From Croceibacterium sp. TMG7-5b_MA50 (GTDB lineage: Bacteria > Pseudomonadota > Alphaproteobacteria > Sphingomonadales > Sphingomonadaceae), in contig NZ_CP156082.1 in assembly GCF_039830145.1 (NCBI RefSeq), positions 1,010,001 to 1,074,000 of the forward strand: a stretch of 64,000 nt of DNA, given 5' to 3'. The stretch's first letter is position 1. Each line of letters starts with the position of its first letter. Of this stretch, positions 27,552 through 37,471 are shown piece after piece. The position numbers and the translations under genes were made by a program. Under the pieces are notes generated by a model. That model ran no database searches and was not told the origin of the DNA. It saw nothing but the letters and a program-made list of their open reading frames with translations.

Positions 27552-29108
27552 TCAGGCGTCCTTGCCGCCTGGGGTGTGGATACCACCCGGCAGCGGAGGC
27601 ACGGGCTGCGGCGGGATACCGACATCGTCTTCCGGTACGTCGATGATGCCTTGCCCCACGAAGGAGCGGGAGCGGCTGTACAGGAAGTACACGGCGAGGC
27701 CGACCAGCGCCCAGCAGAAGAACAGCAGGATGGAACGGCTGTCCAGGCTGAAGAACAGATAGATGCAGCCGGCGATCGACAGCGGCGCCACCACGAAGAT
27801 CGCCGGCGTGCGGAACGGACGGTGCCGGGTGGCATCGGTCCGGCGCAGCACCATGACCGCGATCGACACCGCGGCAAAGGCGAACAGCGTACCCGAGTTG
27901 GAGATGTTGGCGAGTTGCCCCACCGGGAAGAACCCGGCAAACAGCACCACGAAGATGCCCGTCAGCACGGTGATGACATGCGGCGTGTTGAAACGTGGAT
28001 GCACCTTGGAAAAAGCCGCCGGCAGCAGGCCGTCACGGCTCATCACGAAGAAGATGCGGGTCTGGCCGAACATCATCATCAGGATGACGGACGGCAGTGC
28101 CAGGATCGCCGCAAGGCCGATAAGATTGCCGATCTGCGGCCAGCCGATCTGGCGCAGCGTCCAGGCAAGCGCCTCGTTGGAGCAGGTGACGGCCTGGTTC
28201 GCGATGGCATTGCACTGGGCGGTCAGCGCCGCCGTACCTGGCTCCAGCACCTCTCCGGCCGGTCCCATGACCGGCTGTGCGCCGACCGTGCCGATGACGC
28301 CGGCGGCGACCAGGATGTAGAACAGGGTGCAGATGCCCAGCGAACCGATCAGGCCGATCGGCATGTTGCGCTGCGGGTTCTTGGTCTCCTCCGCCGCGGT
28401 CGAAACCGCGTCAAAGCCGACATAGGCGAAGAAGATGGAGGCGGCCGCGGCGGAGATGCCCCCGAAGCCGAGCGGTGCGAAGGGTTCGAACTGCTCCATG
28501 CGCATGACAGGCACGGCCAGGATGATGAAGGCGGTCAGGGCAACGATCTTGATGCCCACCAGCACCGCGTTGACGGTGGCGGACTCCTTCGTGCCGCGCA
28601 CCAGCAGCATGGTGACGAGCGCGGCGATGATCATCGCAGGCAGGTTGATCGTGCCGCCGTCTAGCGGCCCGAGCGTCAGGGTGTCGGGCACCTCGATGCT
28701 GAACGCATGCTCGATATAGCCGATGAGATAGCCCGACCAGCCAACGGAAACCGCCCCGGCGGCGACCGCGTATTCCAGGATCAACGCCCAGCCGACCATC
28801 CAGGCGATCAACTCGCCCATAACGGCGTAGGAATAGGTGTAGGCAGAGCCAGAGACGGGTACCATCGACGCCATCTCGGCATAGCAGAGCGCCGCCACGG
28901 CGCACACCGCGCCTGCGATGATGAAGGATATCATCATGCCCGGCCCGGCCTTCTGCGCCGCCTCGGCCGTCAGCACGAAGATACCGGTGCCGATCACCGC
29001 GCCGATCCCCAGCATGGTCAACTGGAATGCGCCCAGCGATCGATGGAGCGACTTCTTCTCTGCCGTCGCCAAAATGGCGGATAGCGGCTTTACGCGGCCG
29101 AAGATCAT
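27552..29108 (-). CDS. APC family amino-acid permease
   Basis: A 518-residue inner-membrane transporter with about 12 hydrophobic segments. The APC signature G-I-G-A-V-I-G-T-G-I-F-V is in the first membrane helix, and the arrangement (long N-terminus with R-S-L-G-A-F-Q-L, cytosolic loop E-E-T-K-N-P-Q-R-N-M-P-I-G) matches the cationic amino-acid transporter subfamily. Substrate not determinable. A loop of about 30 residues between two middle helices holds two cysteines (Q-C-N and T-C-S). Transcribed alone; divergent from the DUF475 gene. Confidence 0.9.
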   Translation of the reverse strand: MIFGRVKPLSAILATAEKKSLHRSLGAFQLTMLGIGAVIGTGIFVLTAEAAQKAGPGMMISFIIAGAVCAVAALCYAEMASMVPVSGSAYTYSYAVMGELIAWMVGWALILEYAVAAGAVSVGWSGYLIGYIEHAFSIEVPDTLTLGPLDGGTINLPAMIIAALVTMLLVRGTKESATVNAVLVGIKIVALTAFIILAVPVMRMEQFEPFAPLGFGGISAAAASIFFAYVGFDAVSTAAEETKNPQRNMPIGLIGSLGICTLFYILVAAGVIGTVGAQPVMGPAGEVLEPGTAALTAQCNAIANQAVTCSNEALAWTLRQIGWPQIGNLIGLAAILALPSVILMMMFGQTRIFFVMSRDGLLPAAFSKVHPRFNTPHVITVLTGIFVVLFAGFFPVGQLANISNSGTLFAFAAVSIAVMVLRRTDATRHRPFRTPAIFVVAPLSIAGCIYLFFSLDSRSILLFFCWALVGLAVYFLYSRSRSFVGQGIIDVPEDDVGIPPQPVPPLPGGIHTPGGKDA

Positions 29109-29250
29109 GAACCCGGACGTTCCCTCATTGCTTGTGCGCCACGCCAGGACACGCAGCCTGACCGGCGCTTGTGCGCGATCTTGTATGCCAATTTACGCTG
29201 CCTGCAATGCTGCCTGCCGATTTCCGGCACGTTTTGCCGGATATGTGCGT

Positions 29251-29275
29251 GGAACGGCGCTCATGGTTGCCCGTT
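29251..29275 (+). promoter_or_regulatory. EcfG-type general-stress promoter
   Basis: GGAAC (29251-29255), exactly 16 bases, CGTT (29272-29275): a perfect match to the alphaproteobacterial general-stress sigma factor consensus, 60 bases before the DUF475 gene. A 7-bp hairpin (29223-29229 with 29235-29241) lies just upstream. Confidence 0.65.
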
Positions 29276-29334
29276 GTCGGCAAAGCGCCTAGCGCAAGGA
29301 ACATTCCGCAACTGATTGGGACCACGCCGGCGCC

Positions 29335-30429
29335 ATGGGCACATTCCGCCGCTTCTACGGCTTCTCGCTGATCTTCACCCTGTTCTGCCTCGGACTGGGC
29401 GCCTGGTACGGCTTTTCCAGCACCGGCACCGTCACCGCCACCCTTGGCATGCTGTGGATCATCGTGGTCCTTTCCGTGCTGGAGATCAGCCTGTCGTTCG
29501 ACAATGCGGTGGTCAACGCATCCGTCCTGAAGGACATGGACAAGGTCTGGCAGAAGCGGTTCCTGACCTGGGGCATCGCCTTCGCAGTGTTCGGCATGCG
29601 CGTGATCTTCCCGCTGGCGATCGTCGCGATCGCCGCTGGACTGAATCCGGTCGAAACCGTGAACCTGTCCCTGAACGATCCCGCCGAATACGAGCGGATC
29701 GTCAGTTCCGCCCATGTCGGTATCGCCGGCTTTGGCGGTGCGTTCCTGGCGATGGTCGGCCTCAAGTTCTTTTTCGATGGCGAGAAGGAGGTGTTCTGGA
29801 TCGCCAGCGTGGAACGTCTGTTGTCCCGTTTTTCTGCCGTGCCGGCAGCGGAAATCGCGCTGCTGCTGCTGGTGCTGTGGGGCATTTCAGGGCTGCTGTC
29901 GCCAGCCGATGCCCTGACCTTCCTTACGGCCGGCATCCTCGGCCTCGTGACCTTCATCGCCGTGGAAGGCGTCAGCGCCATTCTGGAATTGCAGGAGGAG
30001 AAGAAGCAATTGGCAGGCGCTGCCATGCGCAGCGGTCTGGGTGGCTTCATCTACCTCAACATCCTCGACGCATCGTTCAGCTTTGACGGCGTGATCGGCG
30101 CCTTCGCCCTGTCGAACAATATGATCGTGATCGCGCTCGGCCTGTCCATCGGGGCGATGTTCGTTCGTTCCATGACCGTGCACCTGGTCGAACAGGGGAC
30201 GTTGGCGCAGTACCGCTACCTCGAACACGGGGCCTTCTGGGCGATCATCGTGCTTGGCGGCATCATGCTGCTGTCCGCCCGTTTCCATATTCCGGAAACG
30301 ATCACCGGTCTGATCGGAGCCGTGCTGATCGGTCTGTCGCTGCTCTGGTCCGTCCGGCACAACCGCCGGATGAAGGGTCGCGAGGGCCTGGGAGCTGTGC
30401 AGCAGAAGACCGAGGCCCGGCTTCACTGA
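29335..30429 (+). CDS. DUF475 family (TerC-like) membrane protein
   Basis: A 364-residue inner-membrane protein with about nine hydrophobic segments. It carries S-L-S-F-D-N-A-V-V-N-A near the N-terminus and, in the second half, D-A-S-F-S-F-D-G-V-I-G-A-F-A, the paired acidic S-F-D motifs of the TerC/DUF475 group, thought to bind metal ions inside the membrane. Metal export or tolerance is likely but unproven. Preceded by a perfect EcfG-type promoter, so probably part of the general stress response. Confidence 0.85.
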   Translation: MGTFRRFYGFSLIFTLFCLGLGAWYGFSSTGTVTATLGMLWIIVVLSVLEISLSFDNAVVNASVLKDMDKVWQKRFLTWGIAFAVFGMRVIFPLAIVAIAAGLNPVETVNLSLNDPAEYERIVSSAHVGIAGFGGAFLAMVGLKFFFDGEKEVFWIASVERLLSRFSAVPAAEIALLLLVLWGISGLLSPADALTFLTAGILGLVTFIAVEGVSAILELQEEKKQLAGAAMRSGLGGFIYLNILDASFSFDGVIGAFALSNNMIVIALGLSIGAMFVRSMTVHLVEQGTLAQYRYLEHGAFWAIIVLGGIMLLSARFHIPETITGLIGAVLIGLSLLWSVRHNRRMKGREGLGAVQQKTEARLH

Positions 30430-30448
30430 GCTGCAGATGTACGGATAA

Positions 30449-30474
30449 GCCGGGCATCGCTACCGCGGCCCGGC
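30449..30474 (+). terminator. Hairpin after the DUF475 gene
   Basis: GCCGGGC (30449-30455) pairs with GCCCGGC (30468-30474), 12-base loop, 20 bases after the stop. Weak T content, so a modest candidate. A second inverted repeat (AAGCTGCC 30505-30512 with GGCAGCTT 30545-30552) follows. Confidence 0.45.
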
Positions 30475-30585
30475 GTATCTAAGTTCAACAGCATGGGACG
30501 GCGTAAGCTGCCTGTCACGCGGATAGATCAGCCCGGTGCTGTGTGGCAGCTTGCCTGGACATCAGCACGCTGATGGTTCGTCAGT

Positions 30586-32028
30586 TCAGTTTCCCAACCC
30601 CAACGCGTCGCGCATGATGTAGAACAGGTCGGTCTGGTCGATCAGACCGGCGACATTGCCGGCATGCGGGCCATAGGCCGCGATCCGCAGCTGAGTGCCC
30701 GTATGCGCCTGTGACCCCTCTTCCGCCGTGGCATAGTTCACGGTCATGACCGCATCATCATGGGTGATGAGCGACCGCGTCAAACCCGGCGAGCGGGTGT
30801 CATTGCCGACGATCTGGCTGGTATGCCCATGATCTGCCGTGACAATCACCAGGGTGTCACCCTGCTCCTGCGCGAAGGCCAAGGCGACCTGTACCGCCTC
30901 GTCCAGATCGACCGTCTCGCCGATCTGACCGCATGGGTTGGCCCCATGATCCTCCTTGTCGATCGACGCGCCCTCTACCTGCAGGAAGAAGCCCTTGGGC
31001 TTGCTCCGCAACAGTTGGATGGCCTTGCTCGTCATCGCAGCCAGCGTGGGCTGCGCATCGGTCCGCTCAGGATTGTCGCTGCATCGGACCGGCGCTTCGT
31101 CCAGATTGGCGCGACGTGCCGCCTTCGGTCCGGTCCAGCGCACGGGCATGTTGCCGGGCGCAAAGAGGCCGATCAGCGGCTGATCGCCATTCGCCGCCTC
31201 CACCCTGGCAAGCTCGTCAGCATCGCGTACGATGCGATAGCCGCGGCCCATTGCCTGCTCCAGCAAGGTGCGCCCTTGCCAGTCGCCGGCGGTCGCCACC
31301 TCGTCAAAGGTGCGGGCGCCTCCGCCCAGCACCAGGTCAGGTCGCAGGGTGAGCATCTGCTCGGTGATGGAGCCTGCGCCGCCGTTCTCCAGCGCATTGC
31401 CGGCGCAGGTCGCACTGGTCGCGACCGGGCCGTAGCAGCGGCGGCTGGTGACATGCGCAGCGATCGCCGCGGGCGTCGCATCCTGGATTTCCGCAGTCGT
31501 GACGTCACCTGTGGCAAGGCCTGCCGCCTTCGCCAGTTCCATGATCGTGGGGTGAGGACGCTCGTGAATATCGACCCCGATTGCGCCATTGTAGCTTTTC
31601 ACGCCGATCGCCCATGCCGTAGCGCTGGCGGCGGAATCGGTCACGTAGTCCGGCTTGCCGTCATCCTTGTGCAGCGAATAGTGCGTGTAATGGCCGGTGA
31701 TCGGCAGCGCGTCGATGCCGGGGAAGTACCCGCCTGCACCCATGGCGTAGTTGCGCGCCACGGTGATCTCGGAGTCCCCCATCCCGTCACCGATCAGCAG
31801 GATAACGTTGCGCGCCTGTGCGCCGTTGACCAACGCGCGCAGTTCCTCTGTCCGGTCTCCGGCGATCCGGCGCGCTCCGCCCGGTTCGCTCAACGTGCCC
31901 TCCGCCGCGCGTGACAGATCCGGCGCGGGACCGGTCTGCTGCGCAATGGCGGGATGGGCGAGCAAGGCCGTCGCGGCCAGCAGGATCGTGCGAAGCGGCA
32001 TGGTTCGTTCCATCATCATCAGCCTCAT
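30586..32028 (-). CDS. phoA: Alkaline phosphatase PhoA
   Basis: Periplasmic phosphomonoesterase that frees phosphate from organic esters. Very close to E. coli PhoA in order and spacing: I-G-D-G-M-G-D-S (metal), [10 protein letters not shown] with the nucleophile serine, I-Q-D-A-T-P-A, I-D-K-E-D-H and T-A-D-H-G-H-T-S metal ligands. Both disulfide pairs are kept (R-C-Y-G-P...T-C and R-C-S-D-N-P...N-P-C-G). A signal peptide with A-I-A-Q cleavage region is present. I chose ATG 32028, which shares a base with the TonB receptor stop; ATG 32013 and 32001 are alternatives. Confidence 0.94.
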   Translation of the reverse strand: MRLMMMERTMPLRTILLAATALLAHPAIAQQTGPAPDLSRAAEGTLSEPGGARRIAGDRTEELRALVNGAQARNVILLIGDGMGDSEITVARNYAMGAGGYFPGIDALPITGHYTHYSLHKDDGKPDYVTDSAASATAWAIGVKSYNGAIGVDIHERPHPTIMELAKAAGLATGDVTTAEIQDATPAAIAAHVTSRRCYGPVATSATCAGNALENGGAGSITEQMLTLRPDLVLGGGARTFDEVATAGDWQGRTLLEQAMGRGYRIVRDADELARVEAANGDQPLIGLFAPGNMPVRWTGPKAARRANLDEAPVRCSDNPERTDAQPTLAAMTSKAIQLLRSKPKGFFLQVEGASIDKEDHGANPCGQIGETVDLDEAVQVALAFAQEQGDTLVIVTADHGHTSQIVGNDTRSPGLTRSLITHDDAVMTVNYATAEEGSQAHTGTQLRIAAYGPHAGNVAGLIDQTDLFYIMRDALGLGN

Positions 32029-34814
32029 CAGAACAGCGCCCGCACGCCCAGGCTGTAACGGGCGCCGGAAAACTCGTACATGGTGGGGAAGGACGGATCC
32101 ATCGTGTAGCCGGAGGTTTCCTCCTCCGTCACGTTGATGCCCTGCAGCTCTACCCGGAAGTTCGGAGTCAGCTGATAGCTGGCTGCGAGGTCCACCTGCC
32201 CGTAGGCATCCCGGTATACCGGGTACATGTTGTTCTGGATGTATTCCACATACGCGCCCTTGCGATTGTAGGACACGCGGGCGGCCAGCGGACCGCGATC
32301 CCAGAACACCGTCACGTTGTAGGTGTTGTCGGCAAGACCGATCGGCGACGTGTCGATGCCGAGGTCGCTTTCTCCGGTCAGTGAACTGTCGAGGAAGGTG
32401 TAGTTGGCATTGATGCCGAACCCTTCCAGCGCGGGCACGACCATCCCGAACGGCAGCACCGCCGCTAGTTCCACACCCTTCACGGTGAACGAACCCTCGG
32501 CATTCACCGGCTGGTAGACGTCGAAATCGTATACGCCATCGATCGTGCCGTTCGCGTTGTACTTGGTGACGTCCGGCACTGTGCCGGTCAGCCGGTTCGT
32601 GATGACCCCCTGAATATCCTTCCAGAAGTAGGAGGCGGACAGCAGGCCGCCGCCCGGCAGGTACCACTCGAGACCCGCCTCCCACTGGTCGGCGTAGGTC
32701 GGCTCCAGATCGGGGTTGCCGTCATTGAAGCGGAAGGTGTTGAAGCTGGCAGTCCGCTTGTAGGCAAGATCCGTCAGTGCCGGGCGGATCAACGTCTGAG
32801 AGGCGGCGGCGCGCAGCAGCAGGTCGGGCAACAGTTCGGCCCGCGCGTTCACCGCCGGCAGCACCTTGTCATATCGCCCTTCACTCGAAACCGGAGCATC
32901 GGTGTAGCCGGTGGAACCGTCGGTGTTCTGGATTTGCTGGAACCCTTCGGACTTCACCTTCGTGTTGATGTACCGCGCGCCGCCGTTGATAAACACGGGC
33001 ACCGGACCAAGATCGAACTCAAGGTCGGCCATGGCCCAGCCGGCCCAGGTTTCCTCCCGAACCTTGTAATACTGGCCATCGCTGAATGGCGTGCGGAAGC
33101 CATCGGGACGGAAGAAGTCACGTGCCCAGGCATTGTCGGCCTGCGCCCAGTCCAAGTCGCGCGCCTGGTAGGACTGCCCGCCGACGATCTCCGTCACGGA
33201 GGTCAGCGGACTTTCGGCCAGCGTGCGCTTGTTGACATAAGCCACGCTGCCGCGCTCCGGACCTTGCAGTTTTTCCTCGCCGTACTGACGCTGGTTGGTC
33301 TTGTTGGTGTAGCGCGCGCCGGCGTTGATGCGGCTGACGGGGCCGTCGAAGAAGCGGGAGATGTCGGCCTGGGCGGCGTACTTGTCGTCGGCGATCTGCT
33401 CCAGCGTGGTCTCGTACGCCTCGAACAGGTAGCGGTTCGGTGCATTGTACATGTCGATGGTGTTCGGATCTTCGCTGGGGATCGTTTCGCCGCCCGTGGC
33501 GGTGTAGCGGGTCCGGGTCGGGGCGTAGGCGACGTGCTTCAGGTTGGAGAAGTCGAGCGTCTTGTCGGCGCCTGAATAGCCGCCCAGCACGTTGATCTCC
33601 CACTGACCCGGCGTCCAGTTCAGTTCGCCGCCGAACTGCCGGTAATCGGTCTCGTTCACGTATTCCTTGCTGAGGAATTCGTGCTGCGTGCGGGTGTAGG
33701 AGACGTCGCGCAGGACGGTGATGCCGTCATCCGCCAGGGTCGTGCTGTCGAATTCGTGAATGACGCCGAGCGTCGAGGTGCTGGAGGCCGAGTAGCCGGC
33801 GGCGTCGTATTCGTCGACGTGGGTGTCGTAGCTGCCGATGAACGCGTCGAACGCGATGCTGAGATCGTTCGACGGCTGGTACTGCAACGACCCGGAGAAG
33901 CCGTAGCGGTCCTGCTGGTCGTAATAGACCCGGTCGCCGACCTTATCGAGGAAGACGACCCGGTTGACTCGATCCTTGTCGGCAAGGTCGCCAAGGGTGA
34001 TGCCCGCGTCGCGCTGCAGCACGGCGACCGCCTGCCGGGTCTGCGCGTTGCCGCGGTCGGTCCAGCGGCTGATCGGGCGGAAGTTGATGCCCGAATTGCT
34101 GTCGGTGCGATTGGACCGCTGCTGCCCGGCGAAGGACAGCAGGATGCCGAAGTCGCCGAAGGTGTCGCTCGCCAGGACGGAGAATTGCGGGTCCACCTTC
34201 TGCGAGATGGTGTTGTACGCGCCTTCCACACTGCCCACGATGCGGCGACCCGGATTGTCGAACGGGCGCGCGGTGCTGATCGCGACGGAGCCGGCGATGC
34301 CGCCTTCCTCGTGCGCGGCGGTCGGCGACTTATTGACGGTGACGGTCTGGATCAGCTCGGACGCGAAGATGTCGAATTCGACGTCGCGCCCGCCCGATCC
34401 CGAGGCGGTCGCCAGCTGGTTGATCGACACGAAGGTATATTCGGACGGCAGGCCGCGGACGTTGACGCGGGTGCCGAGGCCGCGGTCGCGTTCGATGGTC
34501 ACGCCCGGCACGCGCTGCAGCGCTTCCGACAGGTTCTGTTCGGGGAAGTCGGCGATATCCGTGGCGACGATCGAATCGGAGAAGCCGATATTCGCGCGCT
34601 TGATGTCGATCGCCTCCTGCAGGCTGCGCTGGTAGCCGGTGACGATGATGGCGTTGTCGTCCGCCGCGGCACCCTCCGCCCCGGCGGCGACCGGCTCGGC
34701 GCCGTCAGCCTGCTGCGCCATCACAGGCATCGTGGCAGGCAGCGTGCCGGCTGCCAGCATGGCGGTGCCGGTCAGCAGGCGCGCGAGCAGCCCGCTGGTG
34801 GTGTTCCTGATCAT
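32028..34814 (-). CDS. TonB-dependent receptor, partner of phoA
   Basis: A 928-residue outer-membrane receptor. Signal peptide (cleavage near V-M-A-Q-Q), TonB-box-like I-I-V-T-G-Y, plug domain with [23 protein letters not shown], then a long beta-barrel ending in A-L-F (terminal aromatic). It fits the large Xanthomonas/Caulobacter-type receptor group often used for sugars or other large nutrients. Linked by TGATG to phoA and preceded by a Pho-box-like site. I infer uptake of a phosphorylated compound that PhoA cleaves; the ligand is unknown. Confidence 0.9.
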   Translation of the reverse strand: MIRNTTSGLLARLLTGTAMLAAGTLPATMPVMAQQADGAEPVAAGAEGAAADDNAIIVTGYQRSLQEAIDIKRANIGFSDSIVATDIADFPEQNLSEALQRVPGVTIERDRGLGTRVNVRGLPSEYTFVSINQLATASGSGGRDVEFDIFASELIQTVTVNKSPTAAHEEGGIAGSVAISTARPFDNPGRRIVGSVEGAYNTISQKVDPQFSVLASDTFGDFGILLSFAGQQRSNRTDSNSGINFRPISRWTDRGNAQTRQAVAVLQRDAGITLGDLADKDRVNRVVFLDKVGDRVYYDQQDRYGFSGSLQYQPSNDLSIAFDAFIGSYDTHVDEYDAAGYSASSTSTLGVIHEFDSTTLADDGITVLRDVSYTRTQHEFLSKEYVNETDYRQFGGELNWTPGQWEINVLGGYSGADKTLDFSNLKHVAYAPTRTRYTATGGETIPSEDPNTIDMYNAPNRYLFEAYETTLEQIADDKYAAQADISRFFDGPVSRINAGARYTNKTNQRQYGEEKLQGPERGSVAYVNKRTLAESPLTSVTEIVGGQSYQARDLDWAQADNAWARDFFRPDGFRTPFSDGQYYKVREETWAGWAMADLEFDLGPVPVFINGGARYINTKVKSEGFQQIQNTDGSTGYTDAPVSSEGRYDKVLPAVNARAELLPDLLLRAAASQTLIRPALTDLAYKRTASFNTFRFNDGNPDLEPTYADQWEAGLEWYLPGGGLLSASYFWKDIQGVITNRLTGTVPDVTKYNANGTIDGVYDFDVYQPVNAEGSFTVKGVELAAVLPFGMVVPALEGFGINANYTFLDSSLTGESDLGIDTSPIGLADNTYNVTVFWDRGPLAARVSYNRKGAYVEYIQNNMYPVYRDAYGQVDLAASYQLTPNFRVELQGINVTEEETSGYTMDPSFPTMYEFSGARYSLGVRALF

Positions 34815-34861
34815 CTGTGTCGTCCCCGTCCGTTCTGAAGCGGGGCCGGTGATGCCGACAG

Positions 34862-34879
34862 GTGACGTCCAAATGACGG
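34862..34879 (-). promoter_or_regulatory. Pho-box-like site for the TonB receptor-phoA operon
   Basis: Minus strand: CCGTCAT, spacer TTGG, ACGTCAC. The halves have one and two mismatches to CTGTCAT/CTGTCAC and the 11-base period is right. It lies 48-65 bases upstream of the receptor start. Confidence 0.45.
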
Positions 34880-35000
34880 GATTGCATCTGCGTGACTGTT
34901 TGCTTTCAAGGCAAGTATCCGCCCGCGCAAACGATGACGGCACCCCTGTCAACGTCATGCCGTTCCCGCTACGCCCGACACGAGTCGCAGGAGGTTCAGG

Positions 35001-35996
35001 TTGAAACGCACCGGTCTTGTCGAGCTTGCGAAGATTGCCGGTGTGTCGGTGTCGACCGTTTCCCGCGCGCTGTCCGGCAGTTCCCGCGTGTCCGCCGCGA
35101 CCAAGGCCCGGATCCGCGCGCTGGCAACCGAGCACGGCTTCCGCCTGAACCAGACCGCGAGTGCGCTGCGGCGGCAGCGGACGGGCGCGATCGGCGTGGT
35201 CATCCCACTGGGCCACGATGTCGACCAGACCCTGTCCGACCCGTTCTTCATGGCGCTGCTGGGCCCATTGGCCGATGCCCTGGCGGAGGCGGGTTACGAC
35301 CTGCTGCTGTCGCGGGTGATCCCGCGCGGTGACGGCTGGCTGGACGACATCGTGGCCGCCGGTCGCGTGGATGGCGTCATCATCATCGGGCAATCCAACC
35401 AGACCGAGACGATCGAGGAGGTCGCCGGTCGGTTCGCCCCGCTGGTGGTATGGGGCGCCCGCCGGCCCGGCATGACGCAGATCACGGTCGGCACCGACAA
35501 TCACACGGGCGGGCAGCTCGCCGCCCGGCACCTGATCGCCATTGGACGGCGGCGGCTCGCCTTCCTGGGCGATCCCGGAGTGCCGGAGTTCGCCGATCGC
35601 CAGGCCGGCTTCCACGCGGTGATCGCGCAAACGCCGGGGATCGAGGAGACGGTCCTGCCGCTGCACCTGACAGACCGGGATGCCTTCACCGAAACCGCCC
35701 GGTTCCTGGACGCGAACCTGCCGCCCGACGGCATTTTCGCCGCGTCAGACGTGATCGCCATGGGCGCGATGCGTGCAATCACCGGGCGGGGCCTGCGGGT
35801 GCCGCAGGATGTGTCGGTGATCGGCTTCGACGATATCGGCATCGCCGCCCACACCGCGCCGCCGCTGACGACCATTCGCCAGGATCTGGAACGTGGCGCC
35901 CGGCAATTGGTCGAACTGCTGCTGCGCCGCATTGCGGGCGAGAGTGCCGGGCCGGTGATCATGCCGCCCGAACTGGTTTTGCGCGCCTCCGCCTAG
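35001..35996 (+). CDS. LacI family transcriptional regulator
   Basis: A 331-residue LacI-type repressor. N-terminal helix-turn-helix (L-A-K-I-A-G-V-S-V-S-T-V-S-R-A-L-S-G) with hinge region, then a periplasmic-binding-protein-like sugar-sensing domain (G-V-V-I-P, F-D-D-I-G-I-A). The start is TTG at 35001 with AGGAGG six bases upstream. It converges on the MFS transporter gene and is divergent from the TonB receptor-phoA operon. Two perfect LacI-type palindromes 2.4 kb downstream, between the transporter and receptor genes, are its most likely targets; I infer a sucrose or fructoside effector. Confidence 0.92.
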   Translation: MKRTGLVELAKIAGVSVSTVSRALSGSSRVSAATKARIRALATEHGFRLNQTASALRRQRTGAIGVVIPLGHDVDQTLSDPFFMALLGPLADALAEAGYDLLLSRVIPRGDGWLDDIVAAGRVDGVIIIGQSNQTETIEEVAGRFAPLVVWGARRPGMTQITVGTDNHTGGQLAARHLIAIGRRRLAFLGDPGVPEFADRQAGFHAVIAQTPGIEETVLPLHLTDRDAFTETARFLDANLPPDGIFAASDVIAMGAMRAITGRGLRVPQDVSVIGFDDIGIAAHTAPPLTTIRQDLERGARQLVELLLRRIAGESAGPVIMPPELVLRASA

Positions 35997-37318
35997 GCCG
36001 TGGCGGCGGGCAGCGATGGTCGCCCTTCCCGCACCCGCAGCGTGGCGATGGCGGCGCACAGCATCAGCACACCTGCGAGCATCAGCACGTTGCGCGGATC
36101 GCCGCCCAGCACGGGGCGGTAGATCAGCGGCACCACCAGCGTCTCGATCATCATCGGGATGACGATGAACATGTTGAAGATGCCCATGTAGATGCCGGTG
36201 CGTGCGGGCGGGATCGCGCCCGCCAGCATGATGTATGGATTGCCCATCAGGCTGCCCCACCCGATCCCGATGCCGATCATCGGCAGGAACAGGCCGAGAT
36301 TCGTGTCCGCCGACGGCAGGGCGAGCATGGCGAGGCCCGAAAGCACCATTGCGATCGCATGGACGGGTCGCGCACCGATGCGGCGGGCGATCGGCACCAT
36401 CGCGAAGGCGGCGATGAAGGCGATGAAATTGTACGTCGCGCCCGCCTGCCCGGTCGCCAGGATCGCCTGCCGGAAGGCCGGGCTGGCCGGATCGCCGGTG
36501 CCGAACAGAGAGCGGGCGACGGCAAAGCCGATATACTGCCAGTAGGCGAACATCGCGAACCACTGGAACAGCATGGCCAGCGCCAGTTGCCGCATCGCCA
36601 GCGGCATTTCCCGCACGGCCGCCACCAGATCGTCCCACGCGACCTGCGCCGACAGGGAGGAGCCGCCCCCATCCGGTTGTTCCGAAGGCGGGGTGGGCAA
36701 TTCGGGCACCCGCACGACGGACCAAACGATGGTGGAGATGGACAGGATCGCGCCGATGACGAAGGCGATGCGCGTAATTTCCGGAATGCCGTTGGCATCG
36801 ATCAGGTCGGCGCTGATGCCGCCCCATACCAGCAGGGACGGCGCCAGGTAGGACAGCGTCTGGGCAAGCCCGGTGAAGGCCGATTGCGTCAGGAACCCGG
36901 CGGCCCGCTGCGACGGGTCCAGCCGGTCGCTGACATAGGCGCGGTACGGTTCCATCGTGACGTTGTTGGCGGCATCCAGAATCCACAACAGGCTGGCCGC
37001 GACCCACAATGCGGGACTGTACGGCATGGCAAGCAATCCAAGGCTGCAGAGCACCGCCCCGACCAGAAAATAAGGCGTGCGCCGGCCGAACCGCGTCCGG
37101 GTGCGGTCGCTGAGCGCGCCGACGATCGGTTGGACCAGGAGGCCGGTCACCGGCCCGGCCAGCCACAGCAGCGGCATGGTCGCCTCGTCCGCGCCCAGAT
37201 AGCTGTAGATCGGCCCCATGTTCGCCTGTTGCAGGCCGAACGAGAATTGCAGCCCGAAGAACCCGAGGTTCATTTCAGCGATCCGCATCGCCGACAGCAA
37301 CGGCTTGCCCATGGTCAT
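35993..37318 (-). CDS. SUT/GPH-type MFS sugar transporter
   Basis: A 441-residue inner-membrane transporter with about 12 hydrophobic segments. The loop between helices 2 and 3 reads W-L-A-G-P-V-T-G-L-L-V-Q-P-I-V-G then S-D-R-T-R-T-R-F-G-R-R-T-P-Y, the signature of the plant SUT/animal SLC45 sucrose symporter group. This points to proton-coupled sucrose (or related disaccharide) import. Start ATG 37318 follows a GAAGAGCGAGG ribosome-binding stretch. Its 3' end overlaps the lacI 3' end by 4 bases; its 5' end faces the TonB receptor across a LacI operator pair. Confidence 0.87.
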   Translation of the reverse strand: MTMGKPLLSAMRIAEMNLGFFGLQFSFGLQQANMGPIYSYLGADEATMPLLWLAGPVTGLLVQPIVGALSDRTRTRFGRRTPYFLVGAVLCSLGLLAMPYSPALWVAASLLWILDAANNVTMEPYRAYVSDRLDPSQRAAGFLTQSAFTGLAQTLSYLAPSLLVWGGISADLIDANGIPEITRIAFVIGAILSISTIVWSVVRVPELPTPPSEQPDGGGSSLSAQVAWDDLVAAVREMPLAMRQLALAMLFQWFAMFAYWQYIGFAVARSLFGTGDPASPAFRQAILATGQAGATYNFIAFIAAFAMVPIARRIGARPVHAIAMVLSGLAMLALPSADTNLGLFLPMIGIGIGWGSLMGNPYIMLAGAIPPARTGIYMGIFNMFIVIPMMIETLVVPLIYRPVLGGDPRNVLMLAGVLMLCAAIATLRVREGRPSLPAATA

Positions 37319-37377
37319 CCTCGCTCTTCCATCATCGGCCATTCTGATGGGCCGTGGCCCTGACGTACAAGCCATGC

Positions 37378-37387
37378 CAAACGTTTG
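37378..37387. promoter_or_regulatory. LacI-type operator 1
   Basis: Perfect palindrome CAAACGTTTG. Centre 24 bases from operator 2. Lies in the divergent promoter region of the sugar transporter and TonB receptor genes, nearest the transporter. Confidence 0.65.
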
Positions 37388-37400
37388 CAAGATTTCTGTT

Positions 37401-37412
37401 GCAAACGTTTGC
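37401..37412. promoter_or_regulatory. LacI-type operator 2
   Basis: Perfect 12-base palindrome GCAAACGTTTGC with the central CG usual for LacI-family sites. 59 bases before the TonB receptor ATG. Expected to be bound by the regulator encoded at 35001-35996. Confidence 0.7.
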
Positions 37413-37471
37413 GCATCATCTATGCCCTGCCCCAGAGAGCCGGCTGACCGGCCTTTTGGGAGTGAGAGGCG

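Noticed and set aside
27444-28664. Long open frame opposite the amino-acid permease
   Set aside because: Low-complexity Arg/Gly/Asp/His composition; it starts inside another gene and has no motif.
34915-34950. LacI operator near the lacI gene
   Set aside because: Only a half-site (GCAAACG) is present, no palindrome.
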